64,000 bases of DNA from Candida dubliniensis CD36 (GCF_000026945.1 NC_012861.1:1364001-1428000), one strand, 5' to 3'. Shown: positions 43,567-54,208, numbered from the stretch's first letter. Numbers and translations: made by a program. The notes: generated by a model not told the origin, from the letters alone.

Positions 43567-43755
43567 ATCTGGAAGAACCGTAGTAGTTGCAGTATCAAAA
43601 AGTTGATTAATTTCATCAGTGTCATGAGTCAAATTGGCAACTTCAACATCAGGGATTTGGGTATTTGATGTTACTAGTGATAAATCATTATCTTTAGATT
43701 GTAGAGAATCCATAAGATTTTGGGTCATATGATCATCACCATCTATATGACTCAT
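40324..43755 (-). CDS. FHL1: Forkhead-like ribosomal gene regulator Fhl1
   Basis: A 1143-residue nuclear protein. An acidic, Asn-rich N-terminus with 19 consecutive Asn codons (43510-43566, all AAC) precedes an FHA domain at about residues 170-270 (VVLGRKSNDE...SSKKAISRRHAKIFYN...LGRNGAFVDN). A long disordered, acidic and coiled region follows. The forkhead-type winged helix lies near 676-760 (KPNIAFQTMITNVLKTEAARNGLTINEITEAIKEVYPYYKYC...WQFSINHCIKFTKIYKR). The C-terminus is Pro/Ser/Thr-rich. Fhl1 with cofactor Ifh1 activates ribosomal protein genes. In C. albicans it is reported to act together with Tbf1, and a textbook target, RPL11, lies one gene away. FHA plus forkhead in this order identifies Fhl1 rather than Fkh1/2. 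Confidence 0.95.
43510..43566 (-). repeat. FHL1: AAC trinucleotide run coding 19 Asn in FHL1
   Basis: Nineteen uninterrupted GTT triplets on the plus strand give 19 identical AAC codons. Pure codon repetition suggests a length-variable microsatellite inside the coding region. Confidence 0.95.
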
Positions 43756-44658
43756 GGTTATTTATAATAATATAATCAGTTTATATTAAAAAGAATTTCC
43801 TTTTGTTTATAGTTTGTGTGATAATGGTATTTAAAGGAAAATTAATCAAATATTCATTCAAAAAAAAAAAACAAAGAAAATGTTGTTGGTGAAAATGTAG
43901 GTAAAATTCTATAAGATATAAAGAATTGAATAAATGATATCTAGTAAAGGAGGAAGATGGGTGTATCTCTCTTATTGATTAATGTTATGTATAGGAATGA
44001 ATATAACTGGAAGGGAGATGAGATTTGTTTGATTAAATTAGTTTCACTCGTTTTTTTCGTTTGAATTGAATTGAATTGGAATTGAATTGTTGTGATTTCA
44101 TTTTAAAGAAGAGAAAGACAGAACTATTTTTTTTTTTTTTTTACTTGGGCACACACACACACACCATACCCACACACCCACACATACCCACACAAACCCA
44201 CTAACAATAGATATAATATAGAAGATATATTATCTCTAACAACAAACCCCTAAGAAAAGAAGACATCCCTTTCCTCATATTTGACTTATTACTTGAGATA
44301 TGGAAATATCAAGATTAAAGATATTTCTTAATAGTTTCCTCAAATGTAATTAAAGAAAATTTGAATTTTTCATTTGTGTACCCCTCCAAAAAATATTGAT
44401 TGTTTGTTTGTTTGTTTGTTTGTTGTTGCTGCAAAAAAAAAAAAAAACTGAAAACTGAATAAACAATATTCAAAATTAAAGAAACCACAATAAACAACCA
44501 ATTATAAAGATTAACAGATACCCAATTTAAATATACTTTTTATTTCAAATAACAGTGCTTCCTCAAAACTGCACTTTTTTTTTATATTAATAAAAACTAA
44601 TAGAATAGAGTATTTTCATCATCACCAACTTCCGATAATATAATTGATAAACTAAAAG
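43756..44658. promoter_or_regulatory. Divergent promoter region of FHL1 and SPR1-like gene
   Basis: A 903-base region with A and T runs, GAATT repeats (44060-44090), a CA/CCCACA-rich block (44150-44205) containing a Rap1-type match, and a GTTT tract (44400-44424). Short open frames here are low-complexity. Confidence 0.6.
44174..44186 (+). promoter_or_regulatory. Rap1-consensus-like sequence
   Basis: ACACCCACACATA fits the Saccharomyces Rap1 consensus ACACCCRYACAYM at every position. It lies about 420 bases upstream of FHL1 inside a CA-rich block, where chance matches are more likely. Confidence 0.3.
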
Positions 44659-46230
44659 ATGTTCAGATCTTTTACATCTACATCTGTATCTTTACCTTTA
44701 TTAGTATTAATTTTAATGTTATACTTTCTTCAAATATCTGATACCAGATTCAATGATAAAAATGAATATTTGAATAATAACCCGGTATTATTTGAAAACA
44801 TGATTAATCATCTGTATCAAACCATGCCATCAGTTTATAATGATAAACTTGAAAAAATATATGGAGTTAGTTTAGGAGGTTGGTTAGTAACTGAACCTTG
44901 GATAACTCCATCACTTTATGAAAATGTTGAACGTGATTATTCAAAACCTATTCCAATTGATGAATATACTTTAACTTCATCATTAGGTAATATTAATGGT
45001 TCAAATTATTTACAAAATCATTGGTCAAAATTTTATAATGAATTAGATTTTAAACAAATTTCTCAATTAAAATTAAATTTAATTAGAATACCAATTGGAT
45101 ATTGGGCATTTGAATTATTACCTAATGATCCTTATATTCAAGGTCAAGAAAAATATTTAGATTTAGCCATTGATTGGGCTAATAAATATAATTTATTAAT
45201 TCAAATTGGATTACATGGATTACCAGGATCACAAAATGGTTTTGATAATTCTGGTTTATATACTGAAACTCCCACTTGGTTAGAAAATGAAATTAATATG
45301 AATTTAACTTATCGATTAGTTGATTATATTTTAAATAAATATGGTAATAATTCAATTATCCATTCTATTCAATTAGTTAATGAACCATTAGGAATTTTAT
45401 TAAATAAAGAAAAATTACTGAAATTTTATATTTATTGTCTTGAAACAGCATTTAAAAAAAATATAAAAGCAAAATTAGTATTTCATGATGCATTTTTAAA
45501 TATTGAATCTTGGAAAGATTTCCCAGGAGAATATATTTTAGATCATCATTTATATGAGGTATTTTCTGATTGGCAAATAAATTTAAATTTACAACAACAT
45601 TTACAAAGTATTAAAAATCAAGGTGAAAGTATTAATAAATCTGGTCATCGTAGTATAGTAGGGGAATTTTCTGGTGCTCTTACAGATTGTACTAAATATT
45701 TAAATGGAGTTGGTAAAGGTTCAAGATGGGATGGTAGTTTTGAAAAAAATCAACCATCACAATTAAACCGGAATGAAACTTGTCAAGGTCATGATGATCC
45801 AAATAATTTAATGTATAAATTTGATACAATGATATTTTTAAAAGAACAATTTTATACTTTTGAAGAAAAAGGTAACGGATGGATTTTTTGGTGTTGGAAA
45901 ACTGAATCAACATTGGATTGGGATATGAAAAGATTGAATGAATTGAAAATGTTACCTAATCCATTATTTCAATATAAATCTACAAATGATGATAAACAAT
46001 CACAATCACCAGAAGAAGAGGATGGGTTTGGTTTACTGAATATCGATTTTCAAGAAACTTTACCAAAATATGTTGGTGAACAAGAATCGATAGAACAAAA
46101 GTTTGATTATAGTACTAATACTAATACTACTACTGGTTCTAGTTCAAAGAAAAACAATTGTTCAATTATAAATTTTGGAAGTAATTTTTTATGGCAGTTT
46201 ATATTTATATATTTTTTGTTAATTTTTTAG
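44659..46230 (+). CDS. SPR1: Exo-1,3-beta-glucanase, glycoside hydrolase family 5 (SPR1/EXG type)
   Basis: A 523-residue secreted cell-wall glucanase of GH5. Residues about 8-27 form a hydrophobic signal peptide. The family landmarks are GVSLGGWLVTEPWITP (69-84), LNLIRIPIGYWAF (139-151), LLIQIGLHGLPGSQNG (179-194), the acid/base E242 in LVNEP and the nucleophile E336 in VGEFSGALTDC. WIFWCWKTE corresponds to the usual W-I-FWTWK-TE block. The C-terminus ends in a hydrophobic tail (WQFIFIYFLLIF) after a Ser/Asn/Lys-rich stretch, which suggests a GPI anchor. These enzymes trim beta-1,3-glucan in the wall. SPR1 is chosen over EXG2 by size and by remembered adjacency to FHL1; XOG1 is shorter and lacks the tail. 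Confidence 0.85.
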   Translation: MFRSFTSTSVSLPLLVLILMLYFLQISDTRFNDKNEYLNNNPVLFENMINHLYQTMPSVYNDKLEKIYGVSLGGWLVTEPWITPSLYENVERDYSKPIPIDEYTLTSSLGNINGSNYLQNHWSKFYNELDFKQISQLKLNLIRIPIGYWAFELLPNDPYIQGQEKYLDLAIDWANKYNLLIQIGLHGLPGSQNGFDNSGLYTETPTWLENEINMNLTYRLVDYILNKYGNNSIIHSIQLVNEPLGILLNKEKLLKFYIYCLETAFKKNIKAKLVFHDAFLNIESWKDFPGEYILDHHLYEVFSDWQINLNLQQHLQSIKNQGESINKSGHRSIVGEFSGALTDCTKYLNGVGKGSRWDGSFEKNQPSQLNRNETCQGHDDPNNLMYKFDTMIFLKEQFYTFEEKGNGWIFWCWKTESTLDWDMKRLNELKMLPNPLFQYKSTNDDKQSQSPEEEDGFGLLNIDFQETLPKYVGEQESIEQKFDYSTNTNTTTGSSSKKNNCSIINFGSNFLWQFIFIYFLLIF

Positions 46231-46574
46231 CTGAAAAAAGAAAGAAAAGGAAAAGAAAAGAAAAACAAAAGAAAAGAAACAATCCAATATTCTAAATACA
46301 ATTGAATAATTCTCATTGTAGAATGAGATTATAACACATATAAATACTCATTCAAAGTTGAATGTTGTTATAATGGGTGCAAATGCAAAAATCTGTTTAT
46401 ATTATATATTATATGGGATTATTAGTGTCTGGCTAACAATCACGTGCACACACCATATTACAAAAAAATAATACATCCCAAAGGGAAAAAAAAAAAAAAA
46501 AAAAAATTAATATCATCGCAAGATCCACTCATTCTATTTATCTATCTATTTCTAACACCTACAATACACTCACA
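46231..46574. promoter_or_regulatory. SLX9-like gene promoter region
   Basis: A 344-base gap with a GAAAA-rich tract after the glucanase stop, a CACGTG site (46441-46446), a poly-A tract (46487-46505) and a PAC-like element listed separately. Confidence 0.6.
46513..46519 (-). promoter_or_regulatory. PAC-like element
   Basis: GCGATGA on the minus strand matches the core of the polymerase A and C (PAC) box GCGATGAG, found upstream of ribosome-biogenesis genes. It lies about 60 bases before the ATG at 46575, next to a poly-A tract, as in classical ribosome-biogenesis promoters. Confidence 0.6.
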
Positions 46575-47260
46575 ATGGTATGTAATACGAACTATCTATT
46601 ATTCTATTAACTAATTATAAATTAATAGTTATACTAACTTTTTAATGACAGGCAGGTATTAAAAAGAAAAGTTCATTAAGAGACAAATCTTCTAAACGAT
46701 CACAATCAGATAGAATATCCCAATTTAAACAAGAAATAGCCAATGACAACAATGACAATAACACTACTAACACATCAGAAATATCATCATCATATCATGA
46801 AAATCCTTTTTTAAAATTAGCTAAAAGTACTAAAAAAGAAAAACAACAAGTGAAATCTGATAAATTTGTTAATAAATTAATTGATGATTCAATTAAAATC
46901 AGTAAATCATCATTAAGAAGAAGGAAAAGAAAAGCTCGAGAACAATTAAAACCAAAATTAGATGATTTATTAACTAATCTACCTTTAACAACAAATAATA
47001 ATTCAATACAACAACAAATTAATCAATCAAGAGAAGGAGAAAAAATTGATAATTCCATATTTATTAATAAAAAAATCAATAAAAATCATATTCCTAATCC
47101 TACAAAAGCTAGTGGTATTAAACAAATTATGAAACAAGAAAGTATAATTTTCCAAAATGCTTTAAAAATTAGAGATTCTAATTTTTCATCTTTAAAGAAT
47201 ATGATTCAACAAAATTTACAAAATAATAATAATAATAATAATAATAATAATCACCAATAG
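46575..47260 (+). CDS. SLX9: SLX9-like ribosome biogenesis protein, spliced
   Basis: Exon 1 is the ATG at 46575-46577; exon 2 runs 46652-47260, giving 203 residues that begin MAGIKKKSSLRDKSSKRSQ. An unspliced reading could start only at an ATG at 46850 and would lose the N-terminal third. The basic N-terminus, the segment SKSSLRRRKRKAREQLKPKLDDLLTNL and the C-terminal GIKQIMKQESIIFQNALKIRDSNFSSLKNMIQQNL match the Slx9 pattern: a basic RKRR stretch, then a helix with E...F...L.D..F..L. Slx9 binds pre-40S particles and helps 18S rRNA processing and export. The tail is an Asn run. The PAC-like box upstream supports a ribosome-biogenesis role. Confidence 0.78.
46578..46651 (+). other. SLX9: SLX9 intron directly after the start codon
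   Basis: The intron begins GTATGT immediately after ATG, has the branch point TACTAAC at 46632-46638 and ends GACAG, for 74 bases. The alternative AG four bases later would put a stop eight codons on, so the chosen acceptor is the only productive one. Confidence 0.9.
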
Positions 47261-49009
47261 ATATTTTAAATCAATGCAAAGAATTATTTAATCAAAGATA
47301 AAGAATGAAATCAGGAGTCTTAAAAAAAAAAAAGAAGCCGAATAAAGAATAGATTTCACATTTGATGTTGGAGTAATTTTTTGTGGGGGAGTGGTTAATT
47401 ATCACAACATATACATTGAATTGATAGAACCGTTTGTATAGTCCATAATGATAATATGTATAGAATGGATATTGTAATATATAGATAAAGAAATCCAGGT
47501 GTTTGCAACTAACCCAGTTTGGATCAATTGATTAATCTTCGGCCGAGAATTATGTGTGAGAGAGATTAAGCCGAGAGACAAAGAAATAATAAAAAAAAAA
47601 GTAGTGTTAATTACAACAGAAAATTATATGTATGTATGTATGTATGTCGTAGTCAGTCAGTTCGTTAGTTAGTTAGTTAGTTAGTTAGTAATCTTATTTA
47701 GGTAATTGTCTTTCCCAAAACAGATATAGCCACAGAAATGATTGAATTGAAAGAACTAAAAAAAAAAAAAAAAATGAAAAAATTCCAAACTCCCCACTAA
47801 AACTCAACTCTTTCAATGTATTCAATTAATACAGTAGTAGTCCCTGAATCAGATCAAGAAGAAAAACGAAGGGGAACAGTCAAGAGCGTAAAAAAACCGA
47901 TTAAATCACACACACAAAGTTGTATTAACTTTTGATTGGTTGAGGGAGCTCTTTCTTTCTTTCTCTGTTATTCTTCCACTTTTAAAATGGTCAAACGGAA
48001 CATTATGCATTTGATAAATAAGATTTACAAATTACACATAATAATTAACTTGCATTAAGATATGGTGGTACGTAGGTAGCTTATTTATATTCTTTTGAAC
48101 GCCTTCACAAGAATTTAATCCGATTACATTATTATTATTGTTGTTATTGCGCTCGTCAAAAATTGTTTAAAAAATGTGTAAATAATTATAATAATAGTCA
48201 ATCAACAATATTTCAACCTCTTCGAACAACAAAAATCTATTCTCCAGAAATTAAACTACAACAACAAAGATATATTTATCATACTCAATTGAGTTTATTA
48301 GCCTCGTCATTTCCTAAATATTAATGTGTAATTAGTTTAAACTGTGGATATATATAATTGAGGAAGACTCGAATCAACACATGGCTTAAGGATAAGTGTT
48401 TAAAGAATATGGCACAATTAATTGAAAAAAAAAAAGAAGAATGTTAGAAAAGAAAGGACGACATTATTCCCACACATACACACACTAACAAATGTCGTTA
48501 ATTTATTTGCAATTAAATTTTTTTCTTTTCGCGTCTCACCCGGGCGACATTTTTTTTTTTTTTTTTTTTTCCTTCTTTGTTTACATTTTCACATTTTCAT
48601 ATTTTAATTTTGTGTTCAATTAATCATGTCAATAATAATCTTGCTTGCTTACACTTCTTCTTCTTCTTCTTCTGCTTCCTCTCATTAATATACATTATAC
48701 AGTCTGTATCATTCTTCAAATTAGTTGTAGAATTCACTAAAAATCGCATTAGTTAATTCCTATAGTTACTATTATAACACAAATCTGATAAGATCGTAGT
48801 AGTAATGTTACCACCAATGAATCTATAATACTCTGAAGTGCCCTTTACCCCCCAATCACATCCTATCATCTATATGAGACGATGAAAGAGTTGAACTATC
48901 AATTTCAATTAACTAAGTCATTAATTGTTACTCTAGGAACAGTAAAAAAATTAACGAGTACAACTAACTAAAAACCAGGAGAGTGATTCCATATCATATT
49001 CTTCAACCC

Positions 49010-49040
<31 letters not shown>

Positions 49041-49546
49041 CAGGAAGAAAGAATATTCCGTTGAATATTTCATTTCAACTCCAAAGCCAATTAGAAAAGA
49101 GATACTCTGTGTGTGTTGTGTGTGTAATTTAATTTTAGTGTAACAATGTACAAACCATCAACAAACAATAAACAAAACAAAAACAACAACTATTACAAAA
49201 AACGAAGAACGAAAAAAAAAAAAAAAGAAAAAAACCTCAAAAAATTTTTCTTACTTTTTTAAATATTTCTATATTTCTATATTATTATTATTGAAATAGT
49301 ATCCAACTATCTGTGTCTCACTCTGTGTGTGTGTGTGTGTTTCTTCCTTCCCTTCATCGTTGTTGTTACAATTAACTTGTTTATATTTTTGATCATTTAA
49401 TTCTTATTCATCAAACTAATTTCCAATTAATAGTTGTTTTTTGTTTTGTTTATATCTTAATCCCATCAATTTAATTTTATTCATTATCAATTGATTTTTT
49501 GTATTATAACCAACAACTTTTAGTTCTTCCCACCCTTCCACATTCA
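47261..49546. other. 2.3 kb intergenic region upstream of LTE1
   Basis: Contains TATG (47626-47647) and TTAG (47664-47687) tetramers, A/T runs (47759-47774, 48550-48570), a GA tract (49020-49040) and GT repeats (49324-49340). An open frame without an ATG at 48076-48324 is noted separately. The last 200 bases look like a long AT-rich leader for LTE1. Confidence 0.6.
48076..48324 (+). other. Open frame without ATG, possible unannotated exon
   Basis: Eighty-two codons without a stop, ending TAA at 48322-48324. The C-terminal part has coding-like composition (IFQPLRTTKIYSPEIKLQQQ, RYIYHTQLSLLASSFPKY). There is no methionine codon, so it could only be translated as a 3' exon. I could not find a matching 5' exon with a GTATGT donor and TACTAAC branch point. 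The family is unknown, and it may be chance. Confidence 0.2.
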
Positions 49547-52500
49547 ATGACTCAAGATAATCTAGAACCAACCAATCTCACTGGTGATATTGGTAACAAC
49601 AAAGAAGAACCAAACAATCTTGAACTGCCATCATCAGGACAAGACATCAAACACGACAACCAAATACAAGATAATATTCAAGAAAACCTACAGTCTGAAT
49701 CTATTTTTAAAACTCCAGAACAAGTAGAAACTCATGACATACTTTCGACATTAGCATCAACTTGTTATAATGAACATAATCTTCAGGAACATCAACTTCA
49801 TCAACAAATTAATATTCACCCGGATTTTTATTATAATAAACATAATGAATCCATATTTGACGATGAAAGAATATTCCCCTGTTTACCTACCACCAATGAT
49901 AATGAAGATTTAGTAAAATATGATGAATTCAATCCCGAATTAATTAATCATGCCACCATAAAGGCTCTTGTTATTCAAATGACTTCACCTGAGATTATTG
50001 ATTATAGTTTAATCTGTGATTTTTTCCTTACTTACCGAATGTTTAGTAATAGTAATGAAATTATGAATCTATTACTTACAAGATTAATTTGGGCTTTACA
50101 ATATATCAATTCTGTGAGTGAAGATAATATAAAAATTGGGAAATTAGTATTGGTAAGAACATTTGTTGTTTTAAGACATTGGATTATTAATTATTTTGTT
50201 GATGATTTTAATAATAATAATGAATTATGTGATTATTTTACCAATACCATAAATAAAATCACTTTAGAATCTAATTTAATTTCTCAACAAGAATCAACCC
50301 CAAAAACAGAATCACCAAACCACCATCATAACTTATTTACTATGAAAATTCTTGGAGATTTGAAAATCCATTGGTTAAAAATCATTAATGAGTTTTGGCT
50401 CTTGGATCTTGATATACATTCCATGTTGACTAATAATAGTGCATACAGTTATACTTTACCTTTAACATCGACTTTAAATAATATTAAAAAATTATCCAAA
50501 TCAAATACTGAAGCATCAATTCGATCAAATCCATCATATCGTCGATCAGCCATGCTTTCTTTATATGACCAAAAGATACAACACAAAATGTTGATATTTG
50601 ACGATACCAGTAGTAATTCTCAAGAAAACCCCCAATTTTCAATCAATAATTTACTTTTACATCATCATTCATCAAGAGTTTCTATTAATAATAAAATCAA
50701 GGCAATACAACAACAAAAGAAATTACTTAAATCACCAACATTTTCAAGTTCATTTAATGTACCAAAATCTCCTTTAATGTCGAATGCCAATCTTGCAAAT
50801 ATTCCTAGTCCTACAACTCCAACAAAGTTGCGTCTGAAATCAAATAAACGTGCATTAATGCAATCTAAAAGACATAATCATATGAATATCAAAGATTCAT
50901 CACTTGATTTGAAAAAAACAACCACTATTCTGAAAGTTTTTGATGGAACAGGAACAGTAGCAGTAGCAGTAGCAGAAGAAGAACAAGAACAAGAGGGGGA
51001 AACAAAAGAAAATGATGAATTGGAAGAGGACAATTTTGATGTTGATGACGTAAACGATAAATCTCCAGAATCACAATTTTCAGAATCAAAAAGATATAGT
51101 CAAGTTGGTTTTTCTACTAATGGGAATATTAAATTACCAACTTCCAAAGTAACAGTGATTGTGCCACCAACCCCTGTGAAGAAAATGGAAGGACCATTAA
51201 TTGATGATATTCAATCATCTATGACACCACCAAAAATGTATCATCCTCAATTTCAACCACCATCATCGAGTAATTCTATTAGAACTGAAAATGAAGATTT
51301 AAATAGAAGAGGGTCCATTAGAAAATTAATGGATAATTGGAAAAAATCATTGATTGTTCATAAAGCAGCATCTGCATCTTCATCATCAGAAATGCCAATT
51401 AATAGAACCATGTCAACCAAACCATCTACTGAAGATCTTGATAGACTAATAAATAATGCCATGAATGTAATGAATGAAAAAACAATAATTGGCAAACGAG
51501 TAGATGTTTTAAGTGCAAGAATAATTGATGAATTGGAATATTTGATTCGATATTATATTAGTAGTGAATCAAGTAGTGTTATTCATGAGATGAATTATCA
51601 AGATACCAATAACAACGATGATGATGATGATGAAATAGCAAATGCTAGACAAGATAGGCCAGATCGAATGGGAATGGGAATAGATAGAGGTGATAAAAGT
51701 GAAGTTGATTTACAACCTATAGAAGTTTCTCCTACAAGAGGAGTAGATGAAACTGAAATGGATATTAATGATTTATCAGATTTGAATATTGTTAAAATTG
51801 ATAATCTTGTTAATGATACTGATAATAGTCATTCAGTCAAAGTTCCAAGAAATATTTCTACAAGTTATTTACTTGATGAAATTGAAATTGAAAATGAAAA
51901 TGAAAATTCAAAAGAATCTTCATTTCAAAGTCCTACAAGTATTAATTGGAATGACGAAGAGAATATTAATTTAGATGGATCAATTGAAAAAACTCCATTA
52001 GAAGAAGAATTTGAAGGATTTGATTTTCTGCATGAAACCAACACCAATACTACCAACTATAGCAATGATAAAAAACAACTTCAACTGCAACAGGGGGATT
52101 ATTCTGAACCTAATTTCAGTTTCCAACAATCCCATAATAGATTACATGAAACGTCATCTATTTCTACTCCTAGTAATATTACTCAATATGATGCTGAAAT
52201 TGAAGAATTAGGTATAGCCATGAGTCCACAACTGGTAAAACCGAAAAGAATAAGTTTTTGTGAAAATGCCAACATTAGTAATGGATTCAATAATAATAAC
52301 AACAATAAACGACTTTCTATTTGGTCGAAAAATTCTAATGGATCAGCATTTAAACGAGATTCAATAAAATCATACGTTAGTTATGATTCAGCATTTTCTG
52401 TTTTCAATGAATCAAATTCTTTTAAAGTTGAAAATACCGAATATAATGGATTGAAAAAGAAAACTGGGTTTAATAATCTTCGTTCAGTAGTAGCTAATGG

Positions 52501-54208
52501 AGGAGGAGGAGGAGGCGATGGTGCAGGTGATGTTACTAGTTTAGAAAATGCTGTTAGAGTTGTTAGTTCCAGTCATTTATCTCGTCATAGTTCTTCTAGA
52601 GGATCAAGGAAAAGTGTTAGATTCAGTACTTTATGTGCATTAACTGAATTACCATTTCATGAACATATTGCCATTGTTGATGGTGTTACTAATTGTAATC
52701 ATTCAAAACTGTCATCAGGAGATGGAGGTAATAGTTCGATTTTTTCATTAGCTTTGAAAAGTCGGAAAAGTTCAGTTAGAACTGTTAATAAAGAATCAAC
52801 TCAATCAACAGCATTTACTAGTTCTAGTAATAATTCAGTGGCTATACCTGGTATAAGTAGTTATGCATTAAAAGAATTAGCTGCCATTCCTGATGAAACC
52901 ATGCTTTCTACTGAAGACCCCATTCAATATGCATTACATAAATTGGAAGGAAAATCATCATCTAAACTGACTTTAAAAAGAAAAGATGAAGATGAAGAAA
53001 ATGAGCATGAATATGTGGAACCACAAATTGATGATACTGAAGATATTTTAAATGAAATTAATAATGCAAATACTGAAGATGCAATTGGACTTAGTACCAC
53101 AAGTATTGAAATATCTCAAATTGATGCCCCATTAACACCAATCAAAATGAGTCGTAGAAATTCAAGTTCAGATGTGACGGAATCTGATCCTATAACTTCA
53201 ACTCCACGTAATAGTCAACAGTACCAACAACAACAACAACAACAGCAACAACCAAAGCAAAATCACAATGGAAGTAATATTATGGATACATTTGATTTCC
53301 AACAACCAACAAGAAATATTGATTCTACTCCACCTGAATATCAATCACCGAAAATCATTTTGGACAATTATGCTCCTTCGAGTGATTTATTATCAGTACT
53401 GAATGTTATGTTTAATGATGCTCATATATCATTTGTTTTATCGTATGATTCACGGTCATTAGCTGATCATTTCACCATGATTGAGAAAGATATGTTACAA
53501 GAAATTGATTGGAAAGATTTAATTGAATTAAAATGGAATAAAGAATTAACTCCTGTGAATAGTTGGTTAGAAATTATTGTTAATGATGATTATTATATAC
53601 AAAACAAAGGAGTTAATTTAGTAATTGCAAGATTTAATTTAATGGTAAATTGGATAATTTCGGAAATTTTATTAACTCAATCACCAAAAGAAAGAATTCA
53701 TTTAATATCAAGATTTATTCATATTGCTCAACATTGTTTAGAATTACAAAATTTTGCTACATTAATGCAAATTATACTTGCTTTAACTTCTCAAAGAATT
53801 CAAAAATTAAAACAAACTTGGAAAGATTTAATTCCTGGTGATATTTTATTATTAAAAAATCTTGAAGAATTAGCTTCACCTTTAAAAAATTTTTTAAATA
53901 TTAGATTAACTATAAATCAAATTAAACCATCTAAAGGTTGTATACCATTTGTTGGATTATATTTAAGTGATTTAACTTTTAATGCTGAAAGAGTAAGTAT
54001 AATTAAAGAAAATAATGAATTAGAAACTTTAATTAATTTTGCTAAATTTAGAACTTCAGTTCATATTGTTAAATCATTATCTCAATGTATTGAATGGTCA
54101 AGTAATTATCAATTTAATGTTCAACCAGATTTATTATCAAAATGTCTTTATATTAAAAGTTTGGACGAAGATGAAATGAAATATTGTATTCAATGTAATC
54201 AAAAATAA
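49547..54208 (+). CDS. LTE1: Lte1-like guanine nucleotide exchange factor homologue (mitotic exit)
   Basis: A 1553-residue protein starting at the ATG at 49547 (MTQDNLEPTN). The frame extends further upstream only through a TTG at 49499, which is not a likely start. A RasGEF N-terminal domain lies at about residues 126-250; its segment IGKLVLVRTFVVLRHWIINYFVDDF closely resembles the Lte1 segment IGEVALVRTFVLLRHSILNYFVQDF. The middle 1000 residues are disordered, Ser/Asn-rich and full of SP/TP sites. The catalytic-type RasGEF domain is at about 1278-1550 (FVLSYDSRSLADHFTMIEKDMLQEIDWKDLIELKW ... KGCIPFVGLYLSDLTFNAE). The two domains at opposite ends are the Lte1 layout, unlike Cdc25, where they are closer together. 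In yeast Lte1 promotes mitotic exit at the bud cortex, upstream of the network that ends in Dbf2. Confidence 0.88.
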   Translation: MTQDNLEPTNLTGDIGNNKEEPNNLELPSSGQDIKHDNQIQDNIQENLQSESIFKTPEQVETHDILSTLASTCYNEHNLQEHQLHQQINIHPDFYYNKHNESIFDDERIFPCLPTTNDNEDLVKYDEFNPELINHATIKALVIQMTSPEIIDYSLICDFFLTYRMFSNSNEIMNLLLTRLIWALQYINSVSEDNIKIGKLVLVRTFVVLRHWIINYFVDDFNNNNELCDYFTNTINKITLESNLISQQESTPKTESPNHHHNLFTMKILGDLKIHWLKIINEFWLLDLDIHSMLTNNSAYSYTLPLTSTLNNIKKLSKSNTEASIRSNPSYRRSAMLSLYDQKIQHKMLIFDDTSSNSQENPQFSINNLLLHHHSSRVSINNKIKAIQQQKKLLKSPTFSSSFNVPKSPLMSNANLANIPSPTTPTKLRLKSNKRALMQSKRHNHMNIKDSSLDLKKTTTILKVFDGTGTVAVAVAEEEQEQEGETKENDELEEDNFDVDDVNDKSPESQFSESKRYSQVGFSTNGNIKLPTSKVTVIVPPTPVKKMEGPLIDDIQSSMTPPKMYHPQFQPPSSSNSIRTENEDLNRRGSIRKLMDNWKKSLIVHKAASASSSSEMPINRTMSTKPSTEDLDRLINNAMNVMNEKTIIGKRVDVLSARIIDELEYLIRYYISSESSSVIHEMNYQDTNNNDDDDDEIANARQDRPDRMGMGIDRGDKSEVDLQPIEVSPTRGVDETEMDINDLSDLNIVKIDNLVNDTDNSHSVKVPRNISTSYLLDEIEIENENENSKESSFQSPTSINWNDEENINLDGSIEKTPLEEEFEGFDFLHETNTNTTNYSNDKKQLQLQQGDYSEPNFSFQQSHNRLHETSSISTPSNITQYDAEIEELGIAMSPQLVKPKRISFCENANISNGFNNNNNNKRLSIWSKNSNGSAFKRDSIKSYVSYDSAFSVFNESNSFKVENTEYNGLKKKTGFNNLRSVVANGGGGGGDGAGDVTSLENAVRVVSSSHLSRHSSSRGSRKSVRFSTLCALTELPFHEHIAIVDGVTNCNHSKLSSGDGGNSSIFSLALKSRKSSVRTVNKESTQSTAFTSSSNNSVAIPGISSYALKELAAIPDETMLSTEDPIQYALHKLEGKSSSKLTLKRKDEDEENEHEYVEPQIDDTEDILNEINNANTEDAIGLSTTSIEISQIDAPLTPIKMSRRNSSSDVTESDPITSTPRNSQQYQQQQQQQQQPKQNHNGSNIMDTFDFQQPTRNIDSTPPEYQSPKIILDNYAPSSDLLSVLNVMFNDAHISFVLSYDSRSLADHFTMIEKDMLQEIDWKDLIELKWNKELTPVNSWLEIIVNDDYYIQNKGVNLVIARFNLMVNWIISEILLTQSPKERIHLISRFIHIAQHCLELQNFATLMQIILALTSQRIQKLKQTWKDLIPGDILLLKNLEELASPLKNFLNIRLTINQIKPSKGCIPFVGLYLSDLTFNAERVSIIKENNELETLINFAKFRTSVHIVKSLSQCIEWSSNYQFNVQPDLLSKCLYIKSLDEDEMKYCIQCNQK

